From NCBI RefSeq assembly GCF_023573145.1, contig NZ_CP097635.1:2852001-2916000 (forward strand): a stretch of 64,000 nt of DNA. The letters run 5' to 3'. This document shows, one piece after another, positions 38,204 to 47,461 of this stretch. The notes below the pieces were generated by a model that saw nothing but the letters and a program-made list of their open reading frames with translations, searched no databases and was not told the DNA's origin. The stretch's first letter is position 1. Each line of letters begins with the position of its first letter. A program made the translations under genes and the position numbers. This stretch comes from Aquincola tertiaricarbonis (GTDB taxonomy: Bacteria > Pseudomonadota > Gammaproteobacteria > Burkholderiales > Burkholderiaceae_C).

Positions 38204-39118
38204 ATGCTGCGCAGAAAGATCCCCTCGCTGGGTGCCCTGGCGGCGTTCGAGTCCGCCGCCCGGCACCAGAGCTTCACCGCCGCGGCCGACGAGCTGGCGG
38301 TGACGCAAAGCGCCGTCTGCCGCCAGATCGCCACGCTGGAAGACTTCGTCGGCGTCAAGTTGTTCCGCCGCACCCGCCGCGGCGTGGTGCTGACGGAGGC
38401 CGGCGTCAACTACAGCCGCAGCGTGCGCGACCGGCTGGACGACGTGGAACGCGACACGCTGGAGGTGATGGCCAAGGGCGGCCTCGGCGGCTCGCTGGAG
38501 CTGGGCGTGGTGCCTACCTTCGCCACCCAGTGGCTGGTGCCGCGGCTGCCCGACTTCCAGCGCCAGCATCCGGGCATCACGCTGCACCTGGTGCCGCGCA
38601 CCCGGCCTTTCCTGTTCGACGACAGCACGCTGCACGCCACGATCTACGCCGGCCCGGCGGGCTGGCCGGGCACCGAAGCGCAGCTGCTGATGCACGAGGC
38701 CATGGTGGCAGTGGCCAGCCCGCAGCTGATACCGGGCGACCTGGCCCCGGCCGATCTGGCGGGCTACACCTTGCTGCAGGCCAGCACGCGGCCACATGCC
38801 TGGCGGCAGTGGTTCGCCGCGCAAGGGGTGACCGCCCCCCACGACATGGCCGGGCCGCGCATGGAGCTGTTCTCGATGCTGGCCAAGGCGGCCGTGCACG
38901 GCCTGGGCGTGGCGCTGATTCCGCGGCTGTTGATCGAGGACGATCTGGCCGCCGGCACCCTGCGCCAGGTGGTGCCCTTCGAGTGGATCAGCGACCGCTC
39001 GTACTACCTCATCTACCCTCAGGCGCCCACCCAGCGCCTCGCCCTGGCGGCCTTCAGCCAGTGGCTCCAGGCCCAGAGCGCGCCGTACCGGGCGGCCTGG
39101 CCGGCCACCGCCGGCTGA
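38204..39118 (+). CDS. LysR family regulator (GcdR-like)
   Basis: This 304-residue LTTR has a winged HTH (residues 6-65: LGALAAFESAARHQSFTAAA then LAVTQSAVCRQIATLE) and a type-2 periplasmic-binding effector domain (about 95-300). The ATG at 38204 gives MLRRKIPSLGALAAFE, typical of GcvA/GcdR-like regulators; an upstream ATG at 38174 is possible. Divergence from gcdH suggests it controls glutaryl-CoA dehydrogenase. Its last 100 bp overlap the convergent GNAT gene. Confidence 0.86.
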   Translation: MLRRKIPSLGALAAFESAARHQSFTAAADELAVTQSAVCRQIATLEDFVGVKLFRRTRRGVVLTEAGVNYSRSVRDRLDDVERDTLEVMAKGGLGGSLELGVVPTFATQWLVPRLPDFQRQHPGITLHLVPRTRPFLFDDSTLHATIYAGPAGWPGTEAQLLMHEAMVAVASPQLIPGDLAPADLAGYTLLQASTRPHAWRQWFAAQGVTAPHDMAGPRMELFSMLAKAAVHGLGVALIPRLLIEDDLAAGTLRQVVPFEWISDRSYYLIYPQAPTQRLALAAFSQWLQAQSAPYRAAWPATAG

Positions 39119-39702
39119 CGGGCCCAGCGCGCGGGCGCCCGCGGCGCGGCGGGGATGCTGCGCTCCACCCGCACCAGCGGGCTGGCGGCCGCCTCTTCCC
39201 GCTCCCAGCCGCCCACGTCGAGCGTGAAGCCCATGCGCTGCAGGAAGGCCAGCATGCGGCCGTTGTGGCCCAGCACCTGGCCGTGGAGCCAGTGCAGCCC
39301 GTCGTCGGCGGCCTGCTGCAGCAGCCGCTCCATCAGCCGCGTGGCCACGCCGGTGCCGCGCCAGGCATCGGCCACCGAGATGGCGAATTCCGCCACCCGG
39401 CCACTGGCGTCCACCACGTAGCGCGCTTCCCCCACCAGGCACTCGCCGCCGTCCACCCGCAGGCTGGCCACCAGCACCCGCTGGTGGCGGCCGTCGGTGC
39501 CGGCCAGCAGCGCCAGCAGGTCCGGTGTGCAGCCGCGCACCACCCCATGGAAGCGCAGCTGCTGCGAGGCGGGCGACAGGCCCTCCACGTAGCGCGCCAG
39601 CCGCGGTGCATCGCCGGGCTGCACCGGCCGCACCTGCGGCGGCGGCCGCAGTGGGTGGTGGCTGAGGGCGCCGGCGGGCCAGGGTGCGGTGGCGGTGTGC
39701 AT
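39019..39702 (-). CDS. GNAT family N-acetyltransferase
   Basis: This 227-residue protein has a GNAT core at about residues 20-180: VRPVQPGDAPRLARYVEGLS, FAISVADAWRGTGVATRLME (acetyl-CoA loop) and NGRMLAFLQRMGFTLDV. This resembles the acetyltransferase modules related to Pat-type protein acetylation. The last ~45 residues are an Ala/Arg/Trp-rich tail antisense to the end of the LysR gene, which makes the true C-terminus suspicious but still open. A GAGGAG site precedes the ATG at 39702. Confidence 0.75.
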   Translation of the reverse strand: MHTATAPWPAGALSHHPLRPPPQVRPVQPGDAPRLARYVEGLSPASQQLRFHGVVRGCTPDLLALLAGTDGRHQRVLVASLRVDGGECLVGEARYVVDASGRVAEFAISVADAWRGTGVATRLMERLLQQAADDGLHWLHGQVLGHNGRMLAFLQRMGFTLDVGGWEREEAAASPLVRVERSIPAAPRAPARWARQPAVAGQAARYGALWAWSHWLKAARARRWVGA

Positions 39703-39758
39703 CTCTCGTTCTCCTCCTGCTGATGGGCTGAAGTCTTCGCAGGCGGCCGATCGGCGTC

Positions 39759-39812
39759 CTTCAGCGCGCTGAAGCGGTGCTGAAGCGTGCTGAATTCACG
39801 CGCCCTGCCCGT
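39759..39812. promoter_or_regulatory. palindrome and GCTGAA repeats between GNAT and hydrolase genes
   Basis: CTTCAGCGCGCTGAAG (39759-39774) is a perfect 16-bp palindrome. It is followed by further GCTGAAG and GCTGAAT copies within 25 bp, and by CTTCAG and ATTCAG further down to about 39840. Another GCTGAAG lies at about 39727. The clustering in a divergent 232-bp promoter region suggests an operator for an unidentified dimeric regulator. Confidence 0.45.
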
Positions 39813-39934
39813 TCGGGCCCCGGCTTCAGAACGATTCAGGCGTGTTTTCAGCGGCCTCAAGGACGGCGAGCGGCTGGGCGGAAAAAGTGGCTGCCAGGGC
39901 CCGGACAGCGGCTCGCCACACCAGGAGGACCGCC

Positions 39935-40948
39935 ATGCCACTGCCCCCGAACCCCGGCCTGCTGAGCACGCTGCTGCTCGATTGGCCCACCCTCAGCGCC
40001 GCGGCGGTGCTGCTGGTGGCCTGCCTGGCCGCGGTGGCCTATGCCGCCGCCTGCGCGGTGGTGGCCCAGCGCTTCACGCGGGCGCGGCGCAAGCGGCCCG
40101 AGCTGGCCCAGCAGCACCCGGCGCTGGCCGATGCGGCGGTGCGTTTTCCGGCGCGCGATGGCCGCGCCACGCTGGAGGGCTGGTACCTGCCCGCCTGGCC
40201 GCAGGCCGGCGCGGTGGTGTTCGTGCACGGCAAGGACGCCTGCCGCGGCGACGAGCTGAAGTCGCCCACCTACGCGCTGGCGCAGTCGCTGCGGGCGCGC
40301 GGCCTGTCGGTGCTGATGCTCGACCTGCGCGGCCACGGCGAGAGCAGCGATGCCCGCCTGACCTACAGCGAACATGAACGCCACGACGTGCTGGGCGCGG
40401 TCGACTTCCTGCTCGGCCAGGGCTACGCGCCCGGCTGCATCGGGTTGCTGGGCGCGTCGATGGGCGCTTCCACCGCGCTGCGGGCGGCCGCGGCCGAGCA
40501 GGCGGTGGGCGGCGTGGTGGCCGACACTCCGTTTGCCGACCTGGCCGCCATGCTGCGCACGCAGTTCCGCCGGCTCACCGGCCTGCCGATGTGGTTCCTG
40601 CCCGGCGCGCTGCTGATGGGCCGGCTGCTGTCAGGCGTGCACCCCGCCCGCGTGCGCCCGGTGGACGAGATGCCGCGGCTGCGCGGCCGGCCGGTGCTGG
40701 TGATCCATTCGCAGGCCGACCCGCTGATTCCGCTGGCCCACGGCCGCATGCTGGCGCGCGCGGCCGGCGGCCGGCTGTGGGTCACGCAGGCGCCCCGCCA
40801 CATCGGCAGTTACCTGGCCATGGAGCACACCTACACCGCGGTGGTGAGCGACTTCTTCTGCCGCCACCTGCTGGGCGATGCGATCGATCACGCCCGCTCG
40901 GCCAACGACGCTTCGGGCCGCGCCGATGCCGGCGTGGCCGCCGCCTGA
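39935..40948 (+). CDS. membrane-anchored alpha/beta hydrolase (YqkD/BEM46-like)
   Basis: This 337-residue protein has one N-terminal transmembrane helix (AAAVLLVACLAAVAYAAACA, about residues 22-41) and a hydrolase domain. AVVFVHGKDACRG is the oxyanion region, GLLGASMGASTALRA carries the nucleophile serine, VIHSQADPLIPLAHG carries the acid and APRHIGSYLAME the histidine. The architecture matches BEM46/YqkD-type serine hydrolases anchored in the inner membrane. AGGAGG lies 8 nt before the ATG. Its 3' end overlaps the convergent oxidase-hydrolase gene by 61 bp. Confidence 0.82.
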   Translation: MPLPPNPGLLSTLLLDWPTLSAAAVLLVACLAAVAYAAACAVVAQRFTRARRKRPELAQQHPALADAAVRFPARDGRATLEGWYLPAWPQAGAVVFVHGKDACRGDELKSPTYALAQSLRARGLSVLMLDLRGHGESSDARLTYSEHERHDVLGAVDFLLGQGYAPGCIGLLGASMGASTALRAAAAEQAVGGVVADTPFADLAAMLRTQFRRLTGLPMWFLPGALLMGRLLSGVHPARVRPVDEMPRLRGRPVLVIHSQADPLIPLAHGRMLARAAGGRLWVTQAPRHIGSYLAMEHTYTAVVSDFFCRHLLGDAIDHARSANDASGRADAGVAAA

Positions 40949-43900
40949 ACGGCCAGCCGATGACCGCGCTCCAGCTCCTGCAGCAGCACCGGGAACACGT
41001 CGCGCGATGCGTCACGCCCGATGAACAGGTCCATGTGCGCATAACGGTCGAACACATGCCGGCTGTAGAGCTGGGGGTCGTTGTGCGCACGCAGCCAGGC
41101 CAGGGTGCGGGCCGAGGTCTCGGGGTAGAAGATCTGGTTGAGCCCCCCCACCACGAAGCTGATCGGCAGCGCCAGCCGCTGCACCGCGCCCGGCGCGCCC
41201 AGCCAGGTGTCCGCGCCGTCGGCATTCACCGCGAGGCCCGCCTGCATCATCAAGGCCAGTTGCTCGAATGGCTTCAGGGCGATACGGCCGAACCATTCCC
41301 GCATCGCCACATGGGTGGCCTGGTCGAGCTGACCGTGGGTGTATGAGGGCCCGAAGATCGCGAAGATGCGCCTGCATACCGGGTTGGTGCACTGCTCACC
41401 CTCCGGCACCGGCACGTTCCACACCACGGTGTCGATCTCGTAGTCCAGGTCGCTGGGCGGGTTGCTGCGCACCACGATGTCGAAGCCGTCCTTGAACTGG
41501 CTCATGCCGCCCAGCAGGCGCGGCAGGTCGAGGTCGGTCTTGAGGTAGCTGAGCCAGTTGGTCACCGGGTGCAGCGTGAGCTGCGAGCTGACCACCGAGC
41601 GCACGCCGGGCATGCCGCCCAGCATCGCCATCAGCAGGCTCATCGAGCCCACGCAGTGCACGATGGCCTGCAGGTCTTTCGCGCCGGTGGCCTGCAGGAT
41701 GAAGGCCACCGCCGCCGGCCAGTCCTCGTGAGCGATGTCGTCGATGGTGTAGTCCCCGATCGGACTGCCCGAATCCGGGCTGGCGCGGTAGTCGAACAGC
41801 CACACGTCATAGCCGTGGGCGCACAGGAACTCCACCAGGTTCTGGTCCACCGTGTCGGTGGCGAACGATGAGGCGGTGACCGAAAAGCCCGGCGCCAGCA
41901 CCACCGGCCCCAGCGCGCCGCCGTGGTAGCGCGTGAGCCTGGCCGCGAAGCCGCGCGGCAGCGGCAGGCTGTGCACCTCGGGCACCGGGGCCTTGAGCAC
42001 CCGGCGCACGCGCTGGGCATCGTCCTGCGCCGGGAAGTTCTCCAGGTCGGCCAGCAGGCCGCCGTAAGCGCGGAACAGCGTCTCGCCGAAGAAGGCGGCG
42101 AACTTGGCCAGGTACAGCCGCGCGATGGCGCCGCGCACCTTCGGAAAGCGGTTGAGCAGGTCGCCCACCAGGCCACGCTGCGGCGCCAGCCCGATGCTGG
42201 ACGCCTGCCAGGCCAGGTCCTGCAGGTCGAGCGTGAGGATGCCCACCGCCACCCGCGCGCCATTGCCCGAGGGCTGGGCCGTTTCCGAGTCACGCACCTC
42301 GTGCACCTGCACGAACAGCGTGGTGACGTCGCTCCATACGTTGGAGCCGGCCCGCTGGTGCAGCACCTTGTGGCCCTGGAAGTGCAGCGGCGTGCCGCCG
42401 TCGCGTGCCAGCTGCATGTCGTAGGTCATGGTCCAGGTGTCCACCCGCTGCGCGTCCACCGGCAGCAGCTGGAAGCGCCCGCGCGTGACCTTCAGCGGCG
42501 TGGGCGACAGCGCCGGGCAATGCACCTCGCCGCTGATGTCGGCCGCATGCAGCGGGTCGTTGACCAGGGTGTAGAGGCAATCGGTGGCGATGGTCAGGCG
42601 GAAGTCCATCGTCTGGCCATCGGCCCGGCCCCAGGCCGCGCCCAGCGTGTAGTCGGGCTCGGCCAGCGGCTCGCCGGGCGAGCCTGGCGGTACCACGCAG
42701 GCCCAGCCATGCATGGTCTCGGTGAACTGGAAGGTGGGCGACAGCAGCGTCGGGTCGTGGGCGATGATCTCCTTCAACAGCTTTTCGCCCAGCTCGATGG
42801 CGCCTTCTTCGATGGCCTTCTCGATGCGCTCGAGCAGACCTTCGATGCCGCCGTGCAGGAGGTCGTGGAGTTGATGCCCCAGGCGGTGCAGCAGGCCTTC
42901 ATGCGCCGATTCATCGAGCGCCGGGGATTGGGCCGGCACCGCCGCTGGCGGCAGCGGCCCGCGCGCGGCCAGCGTCAAGTCCAGGGTCCAGCCCCGCTCC
43001 TTGACCAGCAGGTCCACGGTGCGCTCGGCCACGGAGGCGATGGTGAGCAGCGGGTTCACGCCCACCGGCCCCGGCATCACCGCGCCGTCGCACACGTACA
43101 GGCCCGGGTACAGCGCCTCGTCGCCCTGCCCGGCCGGGTTCCACACCTGGCCGCGGTCGTTCACCACGCCGCGGGTCACGTCGTCGCCCATGCCGCAGCC
43201 GCCCACCGGGTGCACCGTCACCAGCTGCTGGCCCATCGGCGCCGTCCACAGCGGGTTGGGCATGAACTCGCCCTGCGTGGCCCGGGCAGCGTCCTGCAGC
43301 AACGCGTTGTCGCGGGCGATCACCGGGCTGCGGCCGGCGCCGGGCCAGTCGATCACCAGCCGGTCGTCCGCCAGCTTCAGCCGGCCGGCGGCTTCGTCCA
43401 CGCTCATCACCAGGTAGGTCTGGCTGCGGGCGGCGGGCCCGGTGTAGGCCAGCGCGCCCAGGCCGGTGGGGTTGGTCTGCACCGCCGTGCCCACCAGCTG
43501 CGCGTCCAGCAGGCGCAGCCTGGCCTGGTCGGTGCCGTACTGGAAGAAGCCTTCGGTCTGCGTCTCGGCCAGGAAGTAGCCGGCCGCCACCAACGAGGCC
43601 ATCGCGCCGGGAATCACCCCTTCTTCGATCACCAGTCCCTGGCCGGGGTCGGTGGCGGTCTGGCGCAGGTCGATGACACCGGTGATGCAGGGCCCCGGCA
43701 GGTTGACGGCCGCCACCTGGTTGGTGCCCACGCCCACGCCGTTGATGTTGGACCACTGCGGTGGCTGGCCGGCTGCTGCGGTGTTGCGCCAGTAGTTGTC
43801 GTAGCCGAAGGCCAGCACGTCGCCGTTGCCCGAGAAACGCTCACCCAGCCGGCCCGACAGCGGCAAGCCCTTGTCGCGCGAGCGCAGCAGGATCTCGGTG

Positions 43901-44724
43901 CTGCCCAGCGCACCGGCGCCCAGCATCACGATGTCGGCGGTGATGCTGCGCGCTTCCGGCTGGGCACCGCCCACCATGAAGTGCACCCGCCACACCTCAC
44001 CGTCACGCTCCAGGTGGCTCACCTTGCACTGGGTGAAGATCTCGGCGCCGTGGTTGCGGGCGTCGGGCAGGTAGTTCATCAGCGTGGTGTTCTTGGCACC
44101 CACGTTGCAGCCGCTGCAGCAGTCGCCGCACAGGTTGCACTTGGGCTGCGCCACGCCGAAGGGGTTGGTCTGGTCGACGAAGTTCACCGCGATGGGCGGG
44201 CGGCTGAAGGGCTGCTTCATGCCCTTGGCGGCCATCTGCAGCGCGTCCAGCTTGTTCAGCGGCTGCCAGTCGTCGGGGTATGGGTTCGGGTCCAGCATCG
44301 CCCGCGCCCGCTCGGCAAAGCGGTCCAGCAGGTCCGGGTGGTCCTGGAACACCTGCGGCCAGTGCTCCAGCTTCAGCAGGCGCTTGTCCATCTCCAGCGC
44401 CACGTTGGCGTTGATGAGCGAGGTGCCGCCCAGCCCGCAGCCCACCACCGCGTTGACGTCGTCGTTCAGGTGCACGTCGTACAGGCCGTCGGGGTTGCCC
44501 AGACGGCCGCGGGCGGTGTTCACCTGCATCTCGGCCTGGGCGCTGGCCAGGTCGTTGGGGTACTGGCCGGGCTGCAGCTCGCGGCCCCGTTCCAGCACGC
44601 ACACCCGCTGGCCGGCACGGGCCAGCCGCGAGGCGGCCACGCCGGCCCCGTAGCCCGAGCCGACCACCACCACGGTGTAATGCGCGGCCATGCGGCCGAT
44701 GGGCAGCGACAAGGTCTTGTTCAT
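40888..44724 (-). CDS. cholesterol-oxidase-like GMC flavoenzyme fused to an alpha/beta hydrolase
   Basis: This is a 1278-residue bifunctional protein. Residues about 15-580 are a GMC oxidoreductase resembling cholesterol oxidase: FAD motif VVVVGSGYGAGVAASRLA, a Cys-rich CNLCGDCCSGCNVGAKNT segment, and the C-terminal HPVGGCGMGDD with the catalytic His. A ~60-residue acidic helical linker and a lipocalin-like/beta region (about 660-810) follow. Residues about 880-1278 are an alpha/beta hydrolase whose nucleophile elbow reads VHCVGSMS, with C1024 in place of the usual serine, and a terminal His in RYAHMDLFIG. There is no signal peptide. It overlaps the metallophosphoesterase by 4 bp. A sterol or other hydrophobic alcohol is the likely substrate. 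Confidence 0.8.
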   Translation of the reverse strand: MNKTLSLPIGRMAAHYTVVVVGSGYGAGVAASRLARAGQRVCVLERGRELQPGQYPNDLASAQAEMQVNTARGRLGNPDGLYDVHLNDDVNAVVGCGLGGTSLINANVALEMDKRLLKLEHWPQVFQDHPDLLDRFAERARAMLDPNPYPDDWQPLNKLDALQMAAKGMKQPFSRPPIAVNFVDQTNPFGVAQPKCNLCGDCCSGCNVGAKNTTLMNYLPDARNHGAEIFTQCKVSHLERDGEVWRVHFMVGGAQPEARSITADIVMLGAGALGSTEILLRSRDKGLPLSGRLGERFSGNGDVLAFGYDNYWRNTAAAGQPPQWSNINGVGVGTNQVAAVNLPGPCITGVIDLRQTATDPGQGLVIEEGVIPGAMASLVAAGYFLAETQTEGFFQYGTDQARLRLLDAQLVGTAVQTNPTGLGALAYTGPAARSQTYLVMSVDEAAGRLKLADDRLVIDWPGAGRSPVIARDNALLQDAARATQGEFMPNPLWTAPMGQQLVTVHPVGGCGMGDDVTRGVVNDRGQVWNPAGQGDEALYPGLYVCDGAVMPGPVGVNPLLTIASVAERTVDLLVKERGWTLDLTLAARGPLPPAAVPAQSPALDESAHEGLLHRLGHQLHDLLHGGIEGLLERIEKAIEEGAIELGEKLLKEIIAHDPTLLSPTFQFTETMHGWACVVPPGSPGEPLAEPDYTLGAAWGRADGQTMDFRLTIATDCLYTLVNDPLHAADISGEVHCPALSPTPLKVTRGRFQLLPVDAQRVDTWTMTYDMQLARDGGTPLHFQGHKVLHQRAGSNVWSDVTTLFVQVHEVRDSETAQPSGNGARVAVGILTLDLQDLAWQASSIGLAPQRGLVGDLLNRFPKVRGAIARLYLAKFAAFFGETLFRAYGGLLADLENFPAQDDAQRVRRVLKAPVPEVHSLPLPRGFAARLTRYHGGALGPVVLAPGFSVTASSFATDTVDQNLVEFLCAHGYDVWLFDYRASPDSGSPIGDYTIDDIAHEDWPAAVAFILQATGAKDLQAIVHCVGSMSLLMAMLGGMPGVRSVVSSQLTLHPVTNWLSYLKTDLDLPRLLGGMSQFKDGFDIVVRSNPPSDLDYEIDTVVWNVPVPEGEQCTNPVCRRIFAIFGPSYTHGQLDQATHVAMREWFGRIALKPFEQLALMMQAGLAVNADGADTWLGAPGAVQRLALPISFVVGGLNQIFYPETSARTLAWLRAHNDPQLYSRHVFDRYAHMDLFIGRDASRDVFPVLLQELERGHRLAVQAAATPASARPEASLAERA

Positions 44725-46211
44725 GATTGCTTCGGCTTGAAGAAGCGGTCCAGCAGGCGGGCTGCCTGCAGCTCGGCGGCCGCGCAGGCCGCATCGGAGA
44801 ACACCTGCCAGGCGGCGCGCTGGCCTTCCACGGCGGCGGCCAGCGCATCGCGCAGCAGGTTGGGCTGCGGCCGCATGCTGGCGGCATCGGTGGCGTGCAC
44901 CGGCACCATGCGGCCGTTCACCGGGTCGTTGAACAGGCGCAGCGAAGCCACGTTCAGCGCCGCGTCGATCAGCACCGCGGCGGCGCCCTGGGTGCTGCCC
45001 ATGGTGGGCTGGTCGATCACCCAGCCGCCGGTGTTGTAGACGGCCACCGGCATCGGGTAGCCGGGCACCGGCAGCTCACGCTCGAAGGGCTTGTGGGTGT
45101 GGCCGTAGATGAAGCGGGTGGCGCCCAGGCGCTGGGCGGCCAGGGGGGAGCGCGCATGGAGGGCTTCGTCGAGCTGGCGCTTGAGGGGCCCGGCCAGGTA
45201 GGTCTGGAGCTGGTCCAGGCCGTCGGTGCTGATCACCTGCAGATCGGCGTCGCGCTCGCTTTCGGCGGCGCGGCCGATGGTCACGTCCATCAAGGCGCGC
45301 AGCAGCTGCGACACCGTCAGGCCCTTGACCGTCTTCGTCTGGCCGCTGATGCCCAGCGTGCGGCCGAGCAGCTGCACCGCCTGGTCGCCGGCGCGTTCGG
45401 TGAAGTCGCGCGAGGCGCCGGCATCGCGCAGCACCTCATACAGCGTGAGCGCACTGAGGCCGGTGGTGCCGGCGCTGCCCAGGTCGCTCCACAGAAAGTC
45501 GACCCAGGGTCCGTTCTGCCCTTCGATGGTGGCCACGTCTGCCGGCGGCGGGGTTTGCCAAACCGCCTGGTTGAGCGAGGACATCACGGTGTAGGTGCTG
45601 TCCACGTAATGGCCGTGGTGCATCAGCACGCAGCGGCCGGTGTCTTCGTCGAACAGGCCCAGGTTGGGGTAGACGATGCGCACCGTGGCATCGGCCAGGT
45701 GGGGCTGGCGGCGCATCAGCCGAGTGAGCAGCTCGCTGGCCACCGGCGGCACCGGCGCGTCGGCCAGCAGCGGGGTCGATTCGATCAGGTCGGCCGGCTG
45801 CTGGTCCAGGCTGTCCAGATACTGGCGGTCCTGGGCCACCCGCCACAGGTGGTGGTCGTGGTTGCCGGGCACGCACAGCACATGGGGGCTGAACAGGGCC
45901 GGTCCGTCGGCCGGGTACAGCGCCTCGATGAAGCACTGGAAGCCGGCGGCCGTCTCGCCCATGGGCGACAGTCCCATGTCCAGCACGTCGCCCAGCAGCA
46001 CCAAGGTGACCGGCGGGTTGCCCGGCGTGGCGGCCTGCAGCGTGGCCACCGTCTGCCGCAGCGCCTGGGCGAAGGCCACCAGCGTGGCGCTGGGCCGGGT
46101 GGGGTCGGGGTTGCCCTGGTCGTCGCTGTGGGTCAGCAGGCTGTATGCCGCGCCCAGGTGCAGGTCGGACAGGCACAGGTAGCGCAGCGCATGCGGCTGG
46201 GCGTCGCTCAT
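44721..46211 (-). CDS. calcineurin-like metallophosphoesterase
   Basis: This 496-residue protein has all the metallophosphoesterase blocks: LCLSDLHLGA, LGDVLDMG, VPGNHDHHLW, MHHGHYVD and YGHTHKPFE. It is longer than most stand-alone family members, with a ~150-residue helical insert between the NHD and GHTH blocks. No signal peptide. It overlaps both neighbours by 4 bp, placing it firmly in the four-gene operon with an esterase and the oxidase-hydrolase fusion. The natural substrate is unknown; a phospholipid or phosphorylated isoprenoid would fit the operon. Confidence 0.82.
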   Translation of the reverse strand: MSDAQPHALRYLCLSDLHLGAAYSLLTHSDDQGNPDPTRPSATLVAFAQALRQTVATLQAATPGNPPVTLVLLGDVLDMGLSPMGETAAGFQCFIEALYPADGPALFSPHVLCVPGNHDHHLWRVAQDRQYLDSLDQQPADLIESTPLLADAPVPPVASELLTRLMRRQPHLADATVRIVYPNLGLFDEDTGRCVLMHHGHYVDSTYTVMSSLNQAVWQTPPPADVATIEGQNGPWVDFLWSDLGSAGTTGLSALTLYEVLRDAGASRDFTERAGDQAVQLLGRTLGISGQTKTVKGLTVSQLLRALMDVTIGRAAESERDADLQVISTDGLDQLQTYLAGPLKRQLDEALHARSPLAAQRLGATRFIYGHTHKPFERELPVPGYPMPVAVYNTGGWVIDQPTMGSTQGAAAVLIDAALNVASLRLFNDPVNGRMVPVHATDAASMRPQPNLLRDALAAAVEGQRAAWQVFSDAACAAAELQAARLLDRFFKPKQS

Positions 46212-47461
46212 TCCACGGTCTCCATCTCAGGGGTGGTGCAGGCCTGCGGCAGGCGGGCGACGCAGGCCATCACCGCGTCGCGCACGGGTTTTTCGCGGGG
46301 GTCGTCCCATTTGTAGAGGCCGAGCTTGCGCGTCACGTAGGCATAGCCCAGGCCGGTGGCCGGGTCGCCGAAGGCGAAGCTGCCGCCCACCGCGAAGGTG
46401 CCGAAGGCGGCCGGCGTGCTGCCGAACTGCAGCCAGGGCGAAGGTTTTTCCAACCCCAGCGAATAGACCAGCGAGGTCTTGAGCACCTGGTCGCGCCAGC
46501 CGTTGCGCGGGGTCGGCGGCGCATCGCTCAGCGCCTGCAGCACCTCCGGTGCCAAGCCCAGCTTGCGCCCGCCGGTGGCGAACTCGTGGTAGACCGTGGC
46601 CAGCCCGGTGGCCGAGCCGATGCCGCCGGCGCCGCCGTTCTCGATCGGCCACCAGGCCGGCGTGTCCAGCGCGGCCGGGCCTTGCAGCAGCAGCGGGTTG
46701 TTGAGCGTGCGGAAGGTGAGGCACCAGGGCCAGAACATGCCCAGCACCATCAGCGGTGGCAAGGTGTCCATCGCGAACAGCATCCGCCAGGCCGCAAAGC
46801 CCTGGATGCGGGCGATGCGCTGCTGCGGCACCGAAGGCGGCAGGCCGATGTGGAAGTCGGCGCCCAGCGGCGCGGCGATCTCGTCGGCAAAGAAGCGGCC
46901 CAGCGTGCGCCGTCGCGGGTCGGTGCGGCGGATCAGCTCGCTGGCCAGCCAGCCGATGGTGTAAGCATGGTTGCCGGCCCAATCGCCGGGTGTCCAGTTG
47001 GGCGCCTGCCGCGCCAGCGCGGCGGCCAGCGTGTTCTGGTCGCCCATGTTGCCCAAGTTCAGCTTCAGGTCCATGGCGGCCATGCCGGCCTGCTCGGACA
47101 GCAGCTGCCGGATGGTCACGTCCTGCTTGCCGTTGGCCGCGAACTCGGGCCACACCTCGGCCACCCGCTGCTCGTAACGGAACAGCCCGCGCGAGACGGC
47201 CAGCGCCGCCGCCAGCCCGGTCATGCCCTTGGTGAGCGAATACACCAGCAGCATGGTGTCGGGCCGCCAGGGCTGGGTCTGCGCCACATCGGTGGTGCCG
47301 CCGCGCAGCTGCACCACGGTGCGGCCCTGGTGGATCACGGTGCAGGCGGCACCGGTTTCACCATGGCGGGTGAAGGCCTGGGCAAAGGCCTCGCGCACCG
47401 GTTCGAAGCCGGGCGCCACATGGCCCTGGATGGGCGGGGGATTGGTCAGGGTCGCGGACAT
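46208..47461 (-). CDS. serine beta-lactamase-like esterase (EstB/class C type)
   Basis: This 417-residue protein belongs to the beta-lactamase/transpeptidase-like serine hydrolases. The SxxK motif is S75-L-T-K78, the Tyr motif lies in NHAYTIGWLASEL (about residue 167), and GSFAFGDPATGLGYAYV is the C-terminal box. There is no signal peptide, so an esterase role is likelier than cell-wall or antibiotic hydrolysis. It overlaps the metallophosphoesterase (ATGA) and the regulator (TGATG), so translation of the operon is coupled from its first gene. Confidence 0.83.
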   Translation of the reverse strand: MSATLTNPPPIQGHVAPGFEPVREAFAQAFTRHGETGAACTVIHQGRTVVQLRGGTTDVAQTQPWRPDTMLLVYSLTKGMTGLAAALAVSRGLFRYEQRVAEVWPEFAANGKQDVTIRQLLSEQAGMAAMDLKLNLGNMGDQNTLAAALARQAPNWTPGDWAGNHAYTIGWLASELIRRTDPRRRTLGRFFADEIAAPLGADFHIGLPPSVPQQRIARIQGFAAWRMLFAMDTLPPLMVLGMFWPWCLTFRTLNNPLLLQGPAALDTPAWWPIENGGAGGIGSATGLATVYHEFATGGRKLGLAPEVLQALSDAPPTPRNGWRDQVLKTSLVYSLGLEKPSPWLQFGSTPAAFGTFAVGGSFAFGDPATGLGYAYVTRKLGLYKWDDPREKPVRDAVMACVARLPQACTTPEMETVE

